From Siniperca chuatsi (taxonomy: Eukaryota; Chordata; Actinopteri; Centrarchiformes; Sinipercidae): 64,000 nucleotides of DNA. The stretch spans positions 23,231,822 through 23,295,821 of the forward strand of contig NC_058055.1 of assembly GCF_020085105.1 (NCBI RefSeq), given 5' to 3'. Shown piece after piece: positions 25,336 through 36,953 of the stretch. Position 1 is the stretch's first letter. Every line of letters begins with the position of its first letter. The position numbers and the translations under genes were made by a program. The notes under the pieces are model-generated. The model was not told where the DNA came from, made no database searches, and saw nothing but the letters and a program-made list of their open reading frames with translations.

Positions 25336-27205
25336 AGAGACGTAATATCTAGGAGACAGGGTTGGTTAGGCATAATGGGTTTTTTCCCACTTCTCTAGTC
25401 AAACCCAGAGCTCTGGGTTTGTAGTCTTGTAGTCAGAAATTGCTGTTAATTCAGCTTAAAACCAAAGTTGTAATAAACTGTTATCTGAACATCTCATGTG
25501 ACAACAGAAAATGAGCCTCCAATTTGTGCTTTTGTCACATAAATCCATTCATGGTAGAGGAAACTTATGTTTGCAGTATTCATAAAACATAAACTGCATT
25601 TCAGAGATAATTCTCGTTTCATGAAATTTTATGAGACTGGGTTATTTATGAGCAGATGCAGCCCCAGCCCCAAACTGACTAAACAGCAGCAGCTGTGGCC
25701 TGCAACGTCCAAATCCAAAGAGGAGATGAAGTGGTTCTCATGGCTGGCTGGCTTCATATGCGGGATACTCTGATCCGACCCATCTTTTGACCAGGGTGAC
25801 CAAGAATCCTGCTCAATTTTGTCAATGAACACATGATTATGTATCATCTTGTTTACAAGTCTTTGGTGGCAGGTCTTCCTATTTTTGTCACTGAAGTGTG
25901 AACGGTGTGATGTATGTGTTGGCCTGGATCTCAGACTCTCTGCGTCAATATGAAATATGTGGATGTCAATTAGTTTGTGCTCAGCAGCACCCAGGTGTGC
26001 ACATGCAACACTATCAATATCAAGCTGGGAGCTGCTGAAAAACTGTGCTTAATTAATCTGTCTGGGTAAAATTAAAGAAATATTTCTGTTTATTAGAGCT
26101 TTGGTCTTATTTTCGTAAATTGGCCTTCATTACTACGGGTTATGATAACACTGTACTCACCAGTAATTGCTGAGATCTGGGACATCTGCAACATCGCTGC
26201 AACAAAGTCCATGGGGCAAAATGAGCAGACGATCATAGAGGTTGTCAACAAACCAGCAGTTTAGCCAGAGTATCGAAATCACTTTATTTGGAGTGAGTGC
26301 CCCAGAAATGTCTCTAATCCCTCAATTAGTTTGACCAACATGGAGATATTTTTTTTCAGCCTGCTTGATTGTCTGAACACTCGTCTTTCTTGCCTTAGCA
26401 GATTTCTTTTTAGCATGGCTGCATTCCCAGATCTCAGCAATTAATTCGGTGAGTAGAATGTTTTTTTTACCGATAGTAATGGTGACAATTATATGAGTTG
26501 TAACAGGATAAGTGTGAATCAGAAAGGTCAAACTCATCTTAGTCACATCAACCCAGTGAGAAGATAATCATATATATGATGGTTTTAAAAGTTGAGGAGT
26601 CGCTGCGTCTCCAGTTGTGACAAGTTTCTACAGTTTTTGATTACATTTCCCAAAGTGACACATCCACTGTTGTTGCTTACTGACGAGATGATGAGCAGCA
26701 GGTTATCTGGTGCTCAGCATGAGGGTTGCCTCTCTGCAGATATCCTGATTGGTTGATGTGTGTCTGCACGCAGAGGGAGATGCCTTCACAGCCTGTTAGA
26801 CAGCTCCAGCTCTACTCAAAACACCAACTTTCTTCTAAAGTATAGAGACGGTTCCAGTCAAAGTTTCCACAAACAAATGCTCCGTTAAAAGAACAGGGTT
26901 TCTTTACTCATACATACAGGATATTTACTGTACGCAACTGTTACATTCAGTGTGTGAATAAAATAGTATTCTAAATATTGATATAATCAGCCAACGCAGG
27001 TAATGCCTACTGTAAAACAAATGAATCTTATGTGTGTTTTAAACACTGACTATTTTGCTTCACACATTTCCTCGAACATACATCTTCCTAATTATTAAGC
27101 TGGATTGCGCTGCATAATGGAACAGTTTCTTTTTACGCTTGAGGTTATACTTTTCTTGTTTTATAATTTTATTTGCACAGAAAAAAATTCATAGTACTGT
27201 ACAGG
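25336..27205. other. Gene-free intergenic DNA
   Basis: Nothing supportable beyond short chance frames. Confidence 0.4.
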
Positions 27206-27420
27206 GTGGCTGTAGCCATGGAGGAAGAGCGGGTCGTTCACTAATCACAGGGTTGGCAGTTTGATCCCCAGCTCCTCCTGTCCACATGTCAAAGTGTCCT
27301 TGGGCAAGACGCTGGCCCCAATTGCCCCCGATGGTCAGAGTGAATGGGTGAGTGAGAAGCTGTGAAACACCTAAAAAAGCGCTGTGTGAGTGCAGCCATT
27401 TAATCTTTACATTTATGGTC
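27206..27420 (+). repeat. Dispersed SINE-like repeat (copy B)
   Basis: GGGTTGGCAGTTTGATCCCC resembles a pol III B box region. It is followed by CTCCTCCTGTCCACATGTC, AAAGTGTCCTTGGGCAAGACGCTGG, AGAGTGAATGGGTGAGTGAGA and a right end with AAAAAAGCGCTGTGTGAGTGCAG. It aligns by eye with 47380-47634 in the same order. Non-coding. Confidence 0.6.
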
Positions 27421-29850
27421 CTTAAATCACTTCAAATTTGTCACATGAGGATACCAAATGTTGGGCATATGCATGAACAGAGGAAGTCGTATTTATGATA
27501 TAGGACAGTCTACAGCTTTGTGTCAATAAACACAAAGCGTGGCCATCTGCTGTCCTTCCAGCACCACAAGCAGAGCAGTGGAGAAGAGCTTGATGCTAAA
27601 GGGCAGCAGCCGTGCTGCATGTCATGCTAATGGAAGGAAATACAGAAACTTGATTACTGTCAATGACAACAGCAAGCTAATTTGTCTCAAAGGATGTGTA
27701 GAGGTAGCTCACTTCGACACAAATGTCACCAATGTGACTACCCTGCCCACAAAGCCATATTAAAAACCTTTTTATTTAGTACTGCATTCATCTCTGAAAT
27801 GTTGCTGAATATGTGCTAAATTTCCAATGTTGTTTGTTGTGTTTTCAGCTAAGTAAAGTAGCGATCTGTGGAGAAACTTTGGAGACGGTGGCTTCAGGAA
27901 ATATGAATCAGTGAAAACACCGGATACATTCTGAGACAATTATTAGAAAACTAAAATAGCAGCCACCATAACCATATAACATTTCTTTTTTGTTGTGTGG
28001 AATATGTGAAGTCTCCAAATTCCACTCTTGCTGGCAGAGTGTAGCTAGATGATGTCAATGTAATGCTTAGAGCAACACAAACTAATTTCCATTCAGCTTC
28101 ATATTATTGGGGTGGCAGCACAATTTCTGAAAACCATGACACATTAATTTGAAAGTATCCGCATGGCTTGATACCACTAGCACCACTAGCAAAAAGGGAG
28201 AAGATGTGTTTTTTGGGATTTTTTTTATGAATTTACCCTTTAAATATTAAAGTGCAGCATTAATAAAAATAATTTAATAAGAATGATTGGAATGAGTCAG
28301 AAGTTGAATCTAGGCAGAAAGATAACTTGAGTAGTGCTGAATTATGTGTGTAATTTGAAAGATCTAACTTTTCATGTAAATCGTGACTCTTTTCTTCAAA
28401 GTAGGATTCAAGATTTGACATGGAATCGATATTAGCAAAAGTAAAGTATTTTTCATTGCTTGCACTAGGGGACATTATATTTCACGTGTAGTGTCTAAAC
28501 GTGCTTCTTGAAAGATGGGAATCAATTATAATACTAAATTTGAAATAGCTCCTGACATTCTCCAAGCTCTTAACTAGGACATAACTTCTGAAAGTGAATA
28601 GAAGATCAAAACCTTTTTATCTACAGGGCTTAAAGTTCATTGATGGCCCCTTGTGGCAATTTAAGGGCTGTGGATGAAGAAGAAGTTTCATTTAAAATGT
28701 TTGTCAGTCCCTGCTGGCAATATAAACATCATAATGAAAATTGATCACAAAGAAAATTGGCAATGGCTTCTATTTAAGAGTAAAGAATGAAAAGAGAGGA
28801 ATAAACAACTGGATCAAGAGAAAAGAACAAGAGCAGAAAAACAAGTCTTCAACCAATAACAAAATCACATTCCTACAGAGGGGCCAAATAATTCAAAAGC
28901 TTCTGTTGGTATATCAGAGGTATCACTATAATATTTATGTAGCCTATAACACAGTGCATGTAGTCAACTATAATACAGTAGGCTACAGTTTGTCAAAGGC
29001 TGAGACTACTCCCTCTGGTACCTTAGAGCACTGGTGACACCTTGTGGCTGGATCAGTTTCATAGCAGAAGCAATTTGTCATCTCTGCCATTAAACCCAAA
29101 CAGTTTAATTTTGTATTTTGTTTTGTTTACTTTGAGTGCAAAATCTGAAAGTAAAATATTAACCCAAGATTACAAGCAGTAGCCTAGAAGACTGGCAGGA
29201 GAACAAACATGTTGATCAGGACAGAATCACACCAATGTAATGGTCAAACAATATGGGCCCAAGCAGTTGGTCAAAGTACTGCTATTGCAGTCTGAAGATG
29301 CATATAACAGTAGCCTACTTTACAATACGCATAATGAATACATGTGTGGGCCTGTACGCCAAACCTAATTCAGAAATCTTGCAAAAATAAGTGTTCCTTT
29401 CTAATCAGTTACAATACACAACTAACATAACTTAATTTAACGTTTTTTCGATTAAGTAGCCTTTTCTGGAAAGTTCTGCATTTCAGTGTTTCAATGAAAA
29501 TAACTTGATTTCAAACACTTCATATTACTTTGCCCTGCTTTACAGACATACACGTTTTGTAAGTACTAACACTGTTGGGTGTATTGGAAGATGCCGATTT
29601 GAGGAGTGGCTCCCAGCTTAGTGTGGCCTATGAAGTTTTTTCCTCGAGGTGTATGCGCTTGGGTAAAAAGGAGACTATTTTAAATTCGTACGTTTGTAAA
29701 GGAAGTTTGGTATTATGGTCTCTAAGTGAGAATGGGGCGCATCTGGGCCTGGCTGTAGCTGGTACCACCGTTGAATGTGCAGGTAAAACACTTATTGTAA
29801 TATGGCGTATGAAATGCGTGTGTAGATAAATCGGGGGGCGTTTCAGCACC
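27421..29850. other. Gene-free DNA upstream of sc5d
   Basis: No coding exon recognised. Frames of 98 and 100 codons at 28741-29037 and 29628-29930 (minus) have no recognisable domain; the latter runs into the likely sc5d promoter. Confidence 0.4.
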
Positions 29851-29899
29851 TTTTCCAGCTGTGTGACAGGACCTTTAAGCGCAGTGGCGCTGTTCCTGT

Positions 29900-30060
29900 A
29901 GCACCATGAGCAGATCCTCCAATTGGCCAATCGGAAACCATAACAAACCTGCCGTGATGAGAAACCACGCGCTCATTGGATGCCCTTTGTATGACGTTTT
30001 AGGTACGTCGATTCTGATTGGTCGCTAGTCCACCTTTAGTTTAGTACGCATCCCTCTTTC
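29900..30060 (+). promoter_or_regulatory. Probable sc5d promoter with several CCAAT/ATTGG boxes
   Basis: CCAAT-box motifs, in either orientation, occur at about 29919-29931 (CCAATTGGCCAAT), 29972-29976 (ATTGG) and 30016-30020 (ATTGG), with a TGACGTTT CRE-like site at about 29993. CpGs are more frequent than in the surrounding DNA. NF-Y binding to ATTGG next to SREBP sites is the known arrangement in sterol-synthesis genes, and SC5D is a known SREBP target. I cannot point to a convincing sterol response element, so promoter identity rests on position and the CCAAT cluster. Confidence 0.5.
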
Positions 30061-30094
30061 ACGGTTGTACCGGAATACGAGCAACCTAAACAAG
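30040..30094 (+). other. sc5d: Probable noncoding first exon of sc5d (5' UTR)
   Basis: The sequence runs through CCGGAATACGAGCAACC to a good splice donor, AACAAG|GTACAG, at 30094/30095. The first coding exon has a clean acceptor (TTTCCAG at 32157-32163) 17 bases before its ATG, so an upstream noncoding exon is required or likely. The 5' boundary is a guess. Confidence 0.4.
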
Positions 30095-31204
30095 GTACAG
30101 TACTATTTACAATTGTAGATATAACTTTATATTAACAATACGACAGTGCAGCTCAGTTATTCGCAAATGTAACCATGTGATGCAGCATTTTATGTTTGTT
30201 AATGCAACAAAATCTTTACCTTTTCATGAAGTTATATAGGCTAAATATGACATCTCGATCACTTTTCTCATCTCATTTGTTTTCCACAGATTTAACGTAC
30301 ACGTTTGGTTTGCAGAACTTTACATATTCGCTAATGTGTATTTGTGTCACCTAATGGGTAATTTGGCATATTTATTTTAAACTGCAGAAATTAAATCCAC
30401 TGTAAAGTAGTGCAATAAGGATTTGGTCACCTCAGAAGTCCAGTCAGGGTCTATCAGCACAATAACTATAGGCTACACAAAATAAATAATACACATACAT
30501 TCACTCACTGTCTATTAGTGTAATGGCTTCTTGTGTTAGACAAAACTCCACAATTGTTAAAGGAAGGTGTCACAACTCCTAGTTATATAAAAATAATTCT
30601 TTGGATCTCTGTTCAATTATACTGTCTCTTAAAAGATGTATATTATTTGCTAAAAAAAAAATCCCTCATTTAATTATAAATAAATAAATATAATTGATTA
30701 ATAAATTCCATGTAGAGGTCATTTGATATTATCTGACAGCCACAAAGTCAGATTTTGAGGGAAAGCAGAATTGCTTTATAAAATGCTTTATGGCACAAAA
30801 AAAGGAGCCAAAGAGTTTGATGGTAATGTCAGATGGTGGAGGAGGTGAAAAACAACATGTATACCCCCTTAGATATCTTTACTTTAACAACTCCCTACAG
30901 TACACTGTATAAACACTTAATATTAAAAGGTTTATAACACACTATACTATAGTTTTAAGCAGATAAAGGACATTTTTCTAAAGTAAAATCTTCCTATGAC
31001 ACATCCTGAACTGGTGCATACACCGTTAATTAATGATTTAATTAATCACAGTATGAAATTGCTGTAATCATATTTAATGATGGATAATTTCACACATGCA
31101 CAAATCCTTATAGTATGTTATAAAACATTTATTAACTGTTTACATGCATGAACAAATCCTTTACAGGCAGGTTTGAAACGTTTATAAATGTGTTATAACT
31201 CTAA

Positions 31205-31721
31205 TTAAAGGTGAGGTGTGCGATTCTAATCCAATACACGTCTTTTTGTCAAATTTAGCAAATATCTCCTCGCAGTCTGCTAGCTGTCAGTTCAGTGTGT
31301 GCGCTGAAAACAACAGTGTCTGTACACAGCCCTGGCTCTGTAAATGGGAAATAAACAATGTGGCTCGGACCGAGCCACGCAACACTATTCCAGCCACGAT
31401 TTGTGTGTCAGGTAACGTTAAATGACTTGCCCACGGACATTCAGCTTACTTTCTAGTTTGCCAAGATATGCTGCTGTTGTGAAGTTAGCTATAGTAGCAG
31501 GAGAGTTGTGAGTATCGCTGTCTGGAGCTGCTGTGCTGGCTGAGAAACATCTCGTCCTCTCTGGCTGTTAGCTTCGCAGCAGCAACAGTTTGCTAACCCA
31601 CAGCCTAGCTAAGCTAACACACAACATAGCTAACGTTAGTTACATTACTTGCTGTGTCGCTCTATATCATGGTATTTGTCATGGTATTGGATTTCTCCAG
31701 AATCGCACACCCCACCTTTAA
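31205..31721. mobile_element. TTAA-flanked MITE with 19-bp TIRs, in sc5d intron 1
   Basis: TTAA at 31205-31208 and 31718-31721 bracket a 509-bp element. Its left end reads AGGTGAGGTGTGCGATTCT and its right end, on the minus strand, AGGTGGGGTGTGCGATTCT: 18 of 19 identical. A TTAA target duplication is characteristic of piggyBac and Kolobok elements; the AGG start favours Kolobok-like. A 69-codon frame inside (31216-31425) is not transposase-like, so the element is non-autonomous. It lies between the probable noncoding exon and the first coding exon. Confidence 0.8.
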
Positions 31722-32180
31722 GTCATGTTGAGCTTAAGATTCTTTACCTCAGAAACACTAGTTTCACACAAAAAAAATCTTAAATCAAGGTCCACTTACT
31801 AGATTTCCTCTAGAGCTTTCAGCCTAATCGTATTGCTTTCATCAGCAGATGGAGTTTGCTCAGTTGAAAGACATATGATTACTGTGTTATACTATACTGT
31901 CAATCATTCATTAACAGTTATTGACAAATAATATTAATAAACACTTATTAAACACTATATTTTAAACCATGTTAATACAGCCTATAAATGTTTTGTTGTT
32001 TTTTTTTAAGTGTGTGGGGGGGTTATGTAAAGTGTTACCAAAAACATGTCTCAGTTGAGATGACAGGAAACAACAGGGCTTCTGGGAAATGCAGTGTACT
32101 TGGCATCTTTACTGTTACGTGATGTTCGAATGTCAGATTAGTTTCTCTCTGTCTCCTTTCCAGACTTTCCAGATTCAACC

Positions 32181-35100
32181 ATGGATCTTGTGCTGAATGT
32201 TGCTGACTATTACGTTCTCACCCCGTATGTTTACCCTGCATCGTGGTCTGAGGACGGGGCCCTGCGGCAGATTATCAGCCTGTTGGTGCTGACGAACCTC
32301 GGGGCTGCAGTCCTGTACCTGGGCCTGGGAGCCATCAGCTACTACTTCATCTTCGACCACAATCTCATGAAACACCCACACTTCTTAGAGGTATAAATAC
32401 TGTATCTCATTTTATGATTGGGGTAGTAATACACTGTTGGCACTGCTAAACCCTAAGCAATCAATTGAACTTTGCATCCACAAGGGGTGAAAAAATTTAT
32501 GGGAACACCTGCAGAATAAAATGCAATCTTCTTATACCACCTGAAGCTTATTATGCTCCGTTTTGTTGAGGAATTGACTCAACTTTATAGTTTTCAGTGT
32601 TGCTGGATTGGATTATAGTGTACATACTATGGCCTCAGTGGCTAGAATTAATTTTATGATTTTTACTCTGTATTCTATTGTATTTAACAGTTGTTTATAT
32701 TACTGTGTTCACCCCTTATAGTATCATTAGTACCATTAGTGCCTGACAAACATTATTTTTGTGTTGATGTGAAGCCTTTAAGTAGTGTTATTAAGGCCTC
32801 AGTGTGCTTCAAATGAACTAGTTGTAAGCTGTGTTGTCTGACCATGGCTAAACGATAAAATGTTCTGAATGGCCACACTTGAAGGCTGGGTGAAAAGCCT
32901 GCCGGTCGCTATGCATATTTATATATATAACACAATATTTACAGTTTAAATACTTTGCACTAAAATGTCAAGATTTGGGCCTGAATCCATCAACAACACT
33001 ACTAAATACCCATATACATTGGTTTTCAGCTGAAAAAGTGGTTTTGGGGTTTAGTCTTTAAGTCAAAATGAATAGTGGTTGGACATATCATTGTTTAAAA
33101 ATGTATGTTTGATCTGACACAGTAAAGTGTCTTGTCTTTAGTTATAGTCGTTACCCCAGAACACAGTAATTAGGAGCATGAGAAGAGCCACCTTAAAGGA
33201 TAAGACATTATTCTGGATTTTTCCTCATTGCAAACAAATCCCACGAAAGAAGAGCAAAACGGAGAGTCGGCTGTCTCTCAAAACTTTCTGATTTCCCCGC
33301 CCTGTCTGAGCACTCAGCCCCAACCCCATTCATTCCTACTGAATGAACAGGATACAATAATAACACCAACAGCCACCAGATTCAGCTCTGATTATCACAA
33401 TTATATTTCAGTGTGGATACCAAGGGGTGTTAAATATCACCAGAAATCCCTCTATATACCCTCTGTATCCTATTGTTTATACACCCCCCACCCCATCTTA
33501 TTTATTTAATCAATTATGTTATTTTTTTCCTACTTAGAATCAGGTTCAGAGGGAGATCAAATATGCGATGACATCTCTTCCCTGGATCAGCATTCCCACA
33601 GTGGCCTTGTTTTTCGCTGAAGTTAGAGGATACAGCAAACTGTACAACCATGTCAATGAATCTCCGCTGGGTAAATTGAAGAATGACCTCCACGGCTTTC
33701 AGTTGTTCTGTAATCTTGTTGTTTCCATGCTTTTGTCATCAGGCTGAAACCCTGAATGCACCAAGTTCTTGGTGGTGACATGGTCTGTGTGCTTTCAGGT
33801 TGGCCTGGGCTCTTCCTGAGTATGATCTCCTTCCTGTTTTTCACTGACATGTGTATCTACTGGATTCATCGGTTCCTACATCATAAGCTTATTTACAAGG
33901 TGAGTACATCTGTCTTTTTTGTGTGAACTCATTAGGTTCATCTTTCTAGCTGCTTAAAAGGTTTTTTTTAACATCAACACTTCATTAATTTGACACAGTA
34001 AAGTTACTGAAACATAGATATGTGTCCAAACCACTTTTTATTATATACTTTTTATATATGGGTTCATTCATCCAAATTCCTAAAAACATATTCACACAAT
34101 CTTTCTGGGTGGAGTCTGCATGTCCTCCCCGTGTTACCGTGGGTTCTCTCCGGGTTCTCCGGCTTCCTCCCACCGTCCAAAGACATGCATGTGTAGGTTA
34201 ATTGATAACTCTAAATTGCCCGTATTGAATGAATGTGAGAGTGAATGGTTGTCTGTCCTTGTCTGTGTCTGTGTTAGCCCTGCGACGAGTTGGTCAGTGA
34301 CAGTCCTGGATGCATTTTAGAAAATGGATGGATGGATGGATATTTTACCCTTCCTGTTGCTACAGACTAGGCTTTCACATTTGCGTAAGTTTGTATGTTT
34401 TAGATGTTATTTTGGCTATTCATGAACATATATTTATATATATCCTTCAAAGACAAAGAAATAAGTCCTTCACAGCAAAGAAATACATTACATTATCTTA
34501 CATTGTGACGTAACTTAAGTTTGGGGTCAGTTCGACCCCAGAGAAGAAGAACTCCCTGTTGGACCTTTATATGAACAAACTGTCATACAGTAACAGAAAT
34601 CCAGATAGACTCATTTGGGATTTGGGAGGGCTGGTGTTGTGTAAATGGTATTGTCAACACAAAGCAGATAAAGAGCAGATGAAAATAATTTGTATTTAAC
34701 TATATTTTACAGCTGGGTTCTCTGAGACCCCAAACAGAAGTAATACTTCTGAAACATGATTCTATCTGTGGGTTTTTAACTGCGCTCTGACCAATTGGTG
34801 CGTTATCCGAAGATGTACATATACATAAAACCTGAAGAGAGGGTCGCACTTAGGATTTTGCTGTACCTTCTGAAACATGGCATCAGTTCAAAATCATGTT
34901 TATAAGTAATTCTCATAAAATTAGGTAAAGTCATCAAGTATGAAGCTAATAAAACAATGTTGAGTATGTTTTTTGGGTTGTTAAAGAGGGCCAGGGGTCT
35001 CCAGGATCCCAAACAAGACATTAGGTTTAAGTAAAAATTAGTATTCTGTCATTTAGTCTGTAACACTGGGTAATGAAAGTTAAACAACAGAGAAGTAAAG

Positions 35101-35711
35101 GCATCTTTACTGCTGCTACCATTTGACACTTTGTATAATTACCATAAATCAATGGAAATTATACAAAGTGTCAAATAAAATCACAGTGATATATACTTTT
35201 AGAGAAAGCAATAACTTTCTGACCCCTGCTCTCTTGTCCCCAACAGCTGTTTCACAAACCACACCACTTATGGAAGATCCCCACTCCCTTTGCCAGCCAT
35301 GCCTTTCATCCAGTAGACGGCTTCATGCAGGGACTCCCATACCACATCTACCCCTTCTTCTTCCCCCTCCACAAGGTGCTCTACTTGGCCCTGTACATTT
35401 TCGTCAACATCTGGACCATCTCTATCCACGATGGTGACTATCGTGTCCCCGGCGCTCTGACGCCTGTCATCAACGGCTCAGCTCACCACACTGACCACCA
35501 CCTCTTCTTCGACTACAATTACGGCCAATACTTCACTCTGTGGGACCGCCTGGGAGGCTCCTACAGGCACCCGTCGGCTCTGATGGGGATGGGCCCCCAC
35601 GATCTGATCCGGAAACTTCAAGCAGAGGGAAAGTTAGGAGATGACAGAGTGAAGACTAAAGGGCAAGTGAATGGACATGCTGAGAGAGGAGTCACATGTA
35701 AGGAGGAGTAA
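32181..35711 (+). CDS. sc5d: Lathosterol 5-desaturase (sterol-C5-desaturase), four coding exons
   Basis: Joins 32181-32390, 33538-33670, 33799-33899 and 35247-35711; every junction is GT-AG and keeps frame, giving 302 residues, close to the ~299 of mammalian SC5D. The enzyme introduces the C5 double bond into lathosterol to make 7-dehydrocholesterol, in the ER membrane, using cytochrome b5 electrons and a di-iron centre. The three iron-binding histidine boxes are intact: HRFLHH (H138, H142, H143), HKPHH (H151, H154, H155) and HTDHH (H229, H232, H233). Hydrophobic spans lie at about residues 30-57, 82-97, 116-136 and 182-207. The start at 32181 follows an acceptor by 17 bases, has an ACC context and begins MDLVLNVADYY as in the family. 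The C-terminus is charged and ends KEE. Converges with plekhb1. Very sure of identity. Confidence 0.96.
32391..33537 (+). other. sc5d intron 1 of the coding region
   Basis: Bounded by GTATAA and a pyrimidine-rich TACTTAG acceptor. A 93-codon frame at 33228-33509 lies wholly in the intron and has no recognisable feature. No repeat boundaries seen. Confidence 0.6.
34092..34341 (+). mobile_element. 5'-truncated SINE copy in sc5d intron 3
   Basis: 34108-34288 is essentially identical by eye to the body of the complete SINE at 42916-43106, apart from the outermost bases. It then jumps to a short tail with (GGAT)n at 34323-34341, lacking the CCAGGGTGTACCCTGCC-type block. The tRNA-like head is absent. 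Such close identity between two copies 9 kb apart suggests a recently active family. Confidence 0.75.
35121..35176. repeat. Perfect 20-bp inverted repeat, 16-base loop, in sc5d intron 3
   Basis: ATTTGACACTTTGTATAATT at 35121-35140 has its exact inverted complement at 35157-35176, separated by 16 bases. In RNA this would form a 20-bp stem ending 70 bases before the acceptor of the last coding exon. No such pairing extends beyond the arms. Confidence 0.9.
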
Positions 35712-36181
35712 CAGAAGGGGAAATTACAATTAATTGCTGAAAGTGATCACTATTTTTGTAAAGACAATGTGCTACACCCATGCTCAGCTGGAAAATGTAG
35801 AGCATAATTTGAGTTCCTTGCCAAATAAGCTGTTGTGGAGCATCTTGAGGAAGCATGAAGAGGCTGGAGCTACTGGAGCGGCTACACTATCAGTGACGCA
35901 CTAACAGTGAATGGGAGTTTGACTTTATGATTAAGACTGGGAATGGGACTGGTGTCACAAGGACCGATTTTGACTAAATCTTAGATTTAACAAGTAGTTC
36001 ATCTTTGTAAAATCAGACTGAATCTGAAAAACTTTGAAAACTAACACCTACTTCAAAGGAAAATTATGTTTTTCAACAATTCTCACAATGGTGGGCATTT
36101 TGACGGTTGTCTCATGCTCAGTTTGCACTTTTATTACAGAGATACGGGAAACACAACTCTGGCAAAATTACATACGTCGAG
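35712..36181 (+). other. sc5d: sc5d 3' untranslated region (start)
   Basis: Follows the TAA at 35709-35711. I find no AATAAA before the hAT-like insertion starts at 36182; only an AATAAG variant at about 35824. The first canonical hexamer on this strand after the stop is at 36993-36998, beyond the insertion. Confidence 0.55.
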
Positions 36182-36953
36182 TAGGGGTGGGCAATGCGGC
36201 CCTGAAATAATATCACGATATTTCAGGGTATTTCTGTGATAACGATATTCTTGACGATATGACAACAATCCTGAAAATTATGAGAGTATATATATTTGTC
36301 TATTGAAAATATTATATATATAATATTTGAAAGAATACATTACCGAATTTTTAGTAAATGATTTCTTATTTCACCATTTTAATTCTACTGAATCTTCCAC
36401 CTTATTCTAGTGTTTACTCACAAACTACTTTAATCTGCTCACCTTGCTTTTCCCTTCAGTCTCCCCCCCCACCCCCCCACCCCACCCCACACCCACCCAC
36501 ACACACACACCCACTTGCCCCGCCCCGCCTCTTTCTGTTTCTCTTTGTCCCTGTATGTGACTTTTGTTTTATAAAGTCAACCAAAAAACACCATTTGCGT
36601 TTTGGACTTTTTCACCTGCGATTCCATTTTCACAGCAGCATGACATTGGCACCAACAGGTGCACTTACAAGCTTTTACTAAACAACGGCATAAGTAGGAG
36701 ACTCACTCTGTGTGTTTCTCTGCAGAGCTTGTGCGATTGTCAGCAGACCCCACGGGAGGGGTGGAGCAAGGGGAAATAGTTAATCGATTGCGGATGGCGC
36801 CATTCAGCGACGCTTGTTGTTGTTGTGCATAACAGTACGGCGTCATTACGTCAACAGTAAGGAATGTTGCCATTATCACAATACGATTTTTTTTTATCAT
36901 ATAAAAAAATTATTCCGGTATTATCGTGACCAATAAGATGTGGCACACCCCTA
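36182..36953. mobile_element. Non-autonomous hAT-like element downstream of sc5d
   Basis: Ends read TAGGGGTGGGC and, on the minus strand from 36953, TAGGGGTGTGCC. They are flanked by 8-bp direct repeats ACGTCGAG (36174-36181) and ATGTCGAG (36954-36961), 7 of 8 identical. An 8-bp target duplication and (C/T)AGGG(G) ends are hAT hallmarks. The body has ATATCACGATATTTC-like stretches near the ends and a C-rich low-complexity tract at 36461-36513. No transposase domain. It may sit inside the sc5d 3' UTR. Confidence 0.75.
36461..36513. repeat. C-rich / CCCAC-CA low-complexity tract
   Basis: C runs with single A interruptions grade into CACACACA. Lies inside the hAT-like element; the 107-codon frame over it is an artefact of composition. 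Confidence 0.85.

Noticed and set aside
32175-32381. Minus-strand frame opposite the first sc5d coding exon
   Set aside because: A shadow of the real exon; the + strand reading is clearly the sterol desaturase N-terminus.
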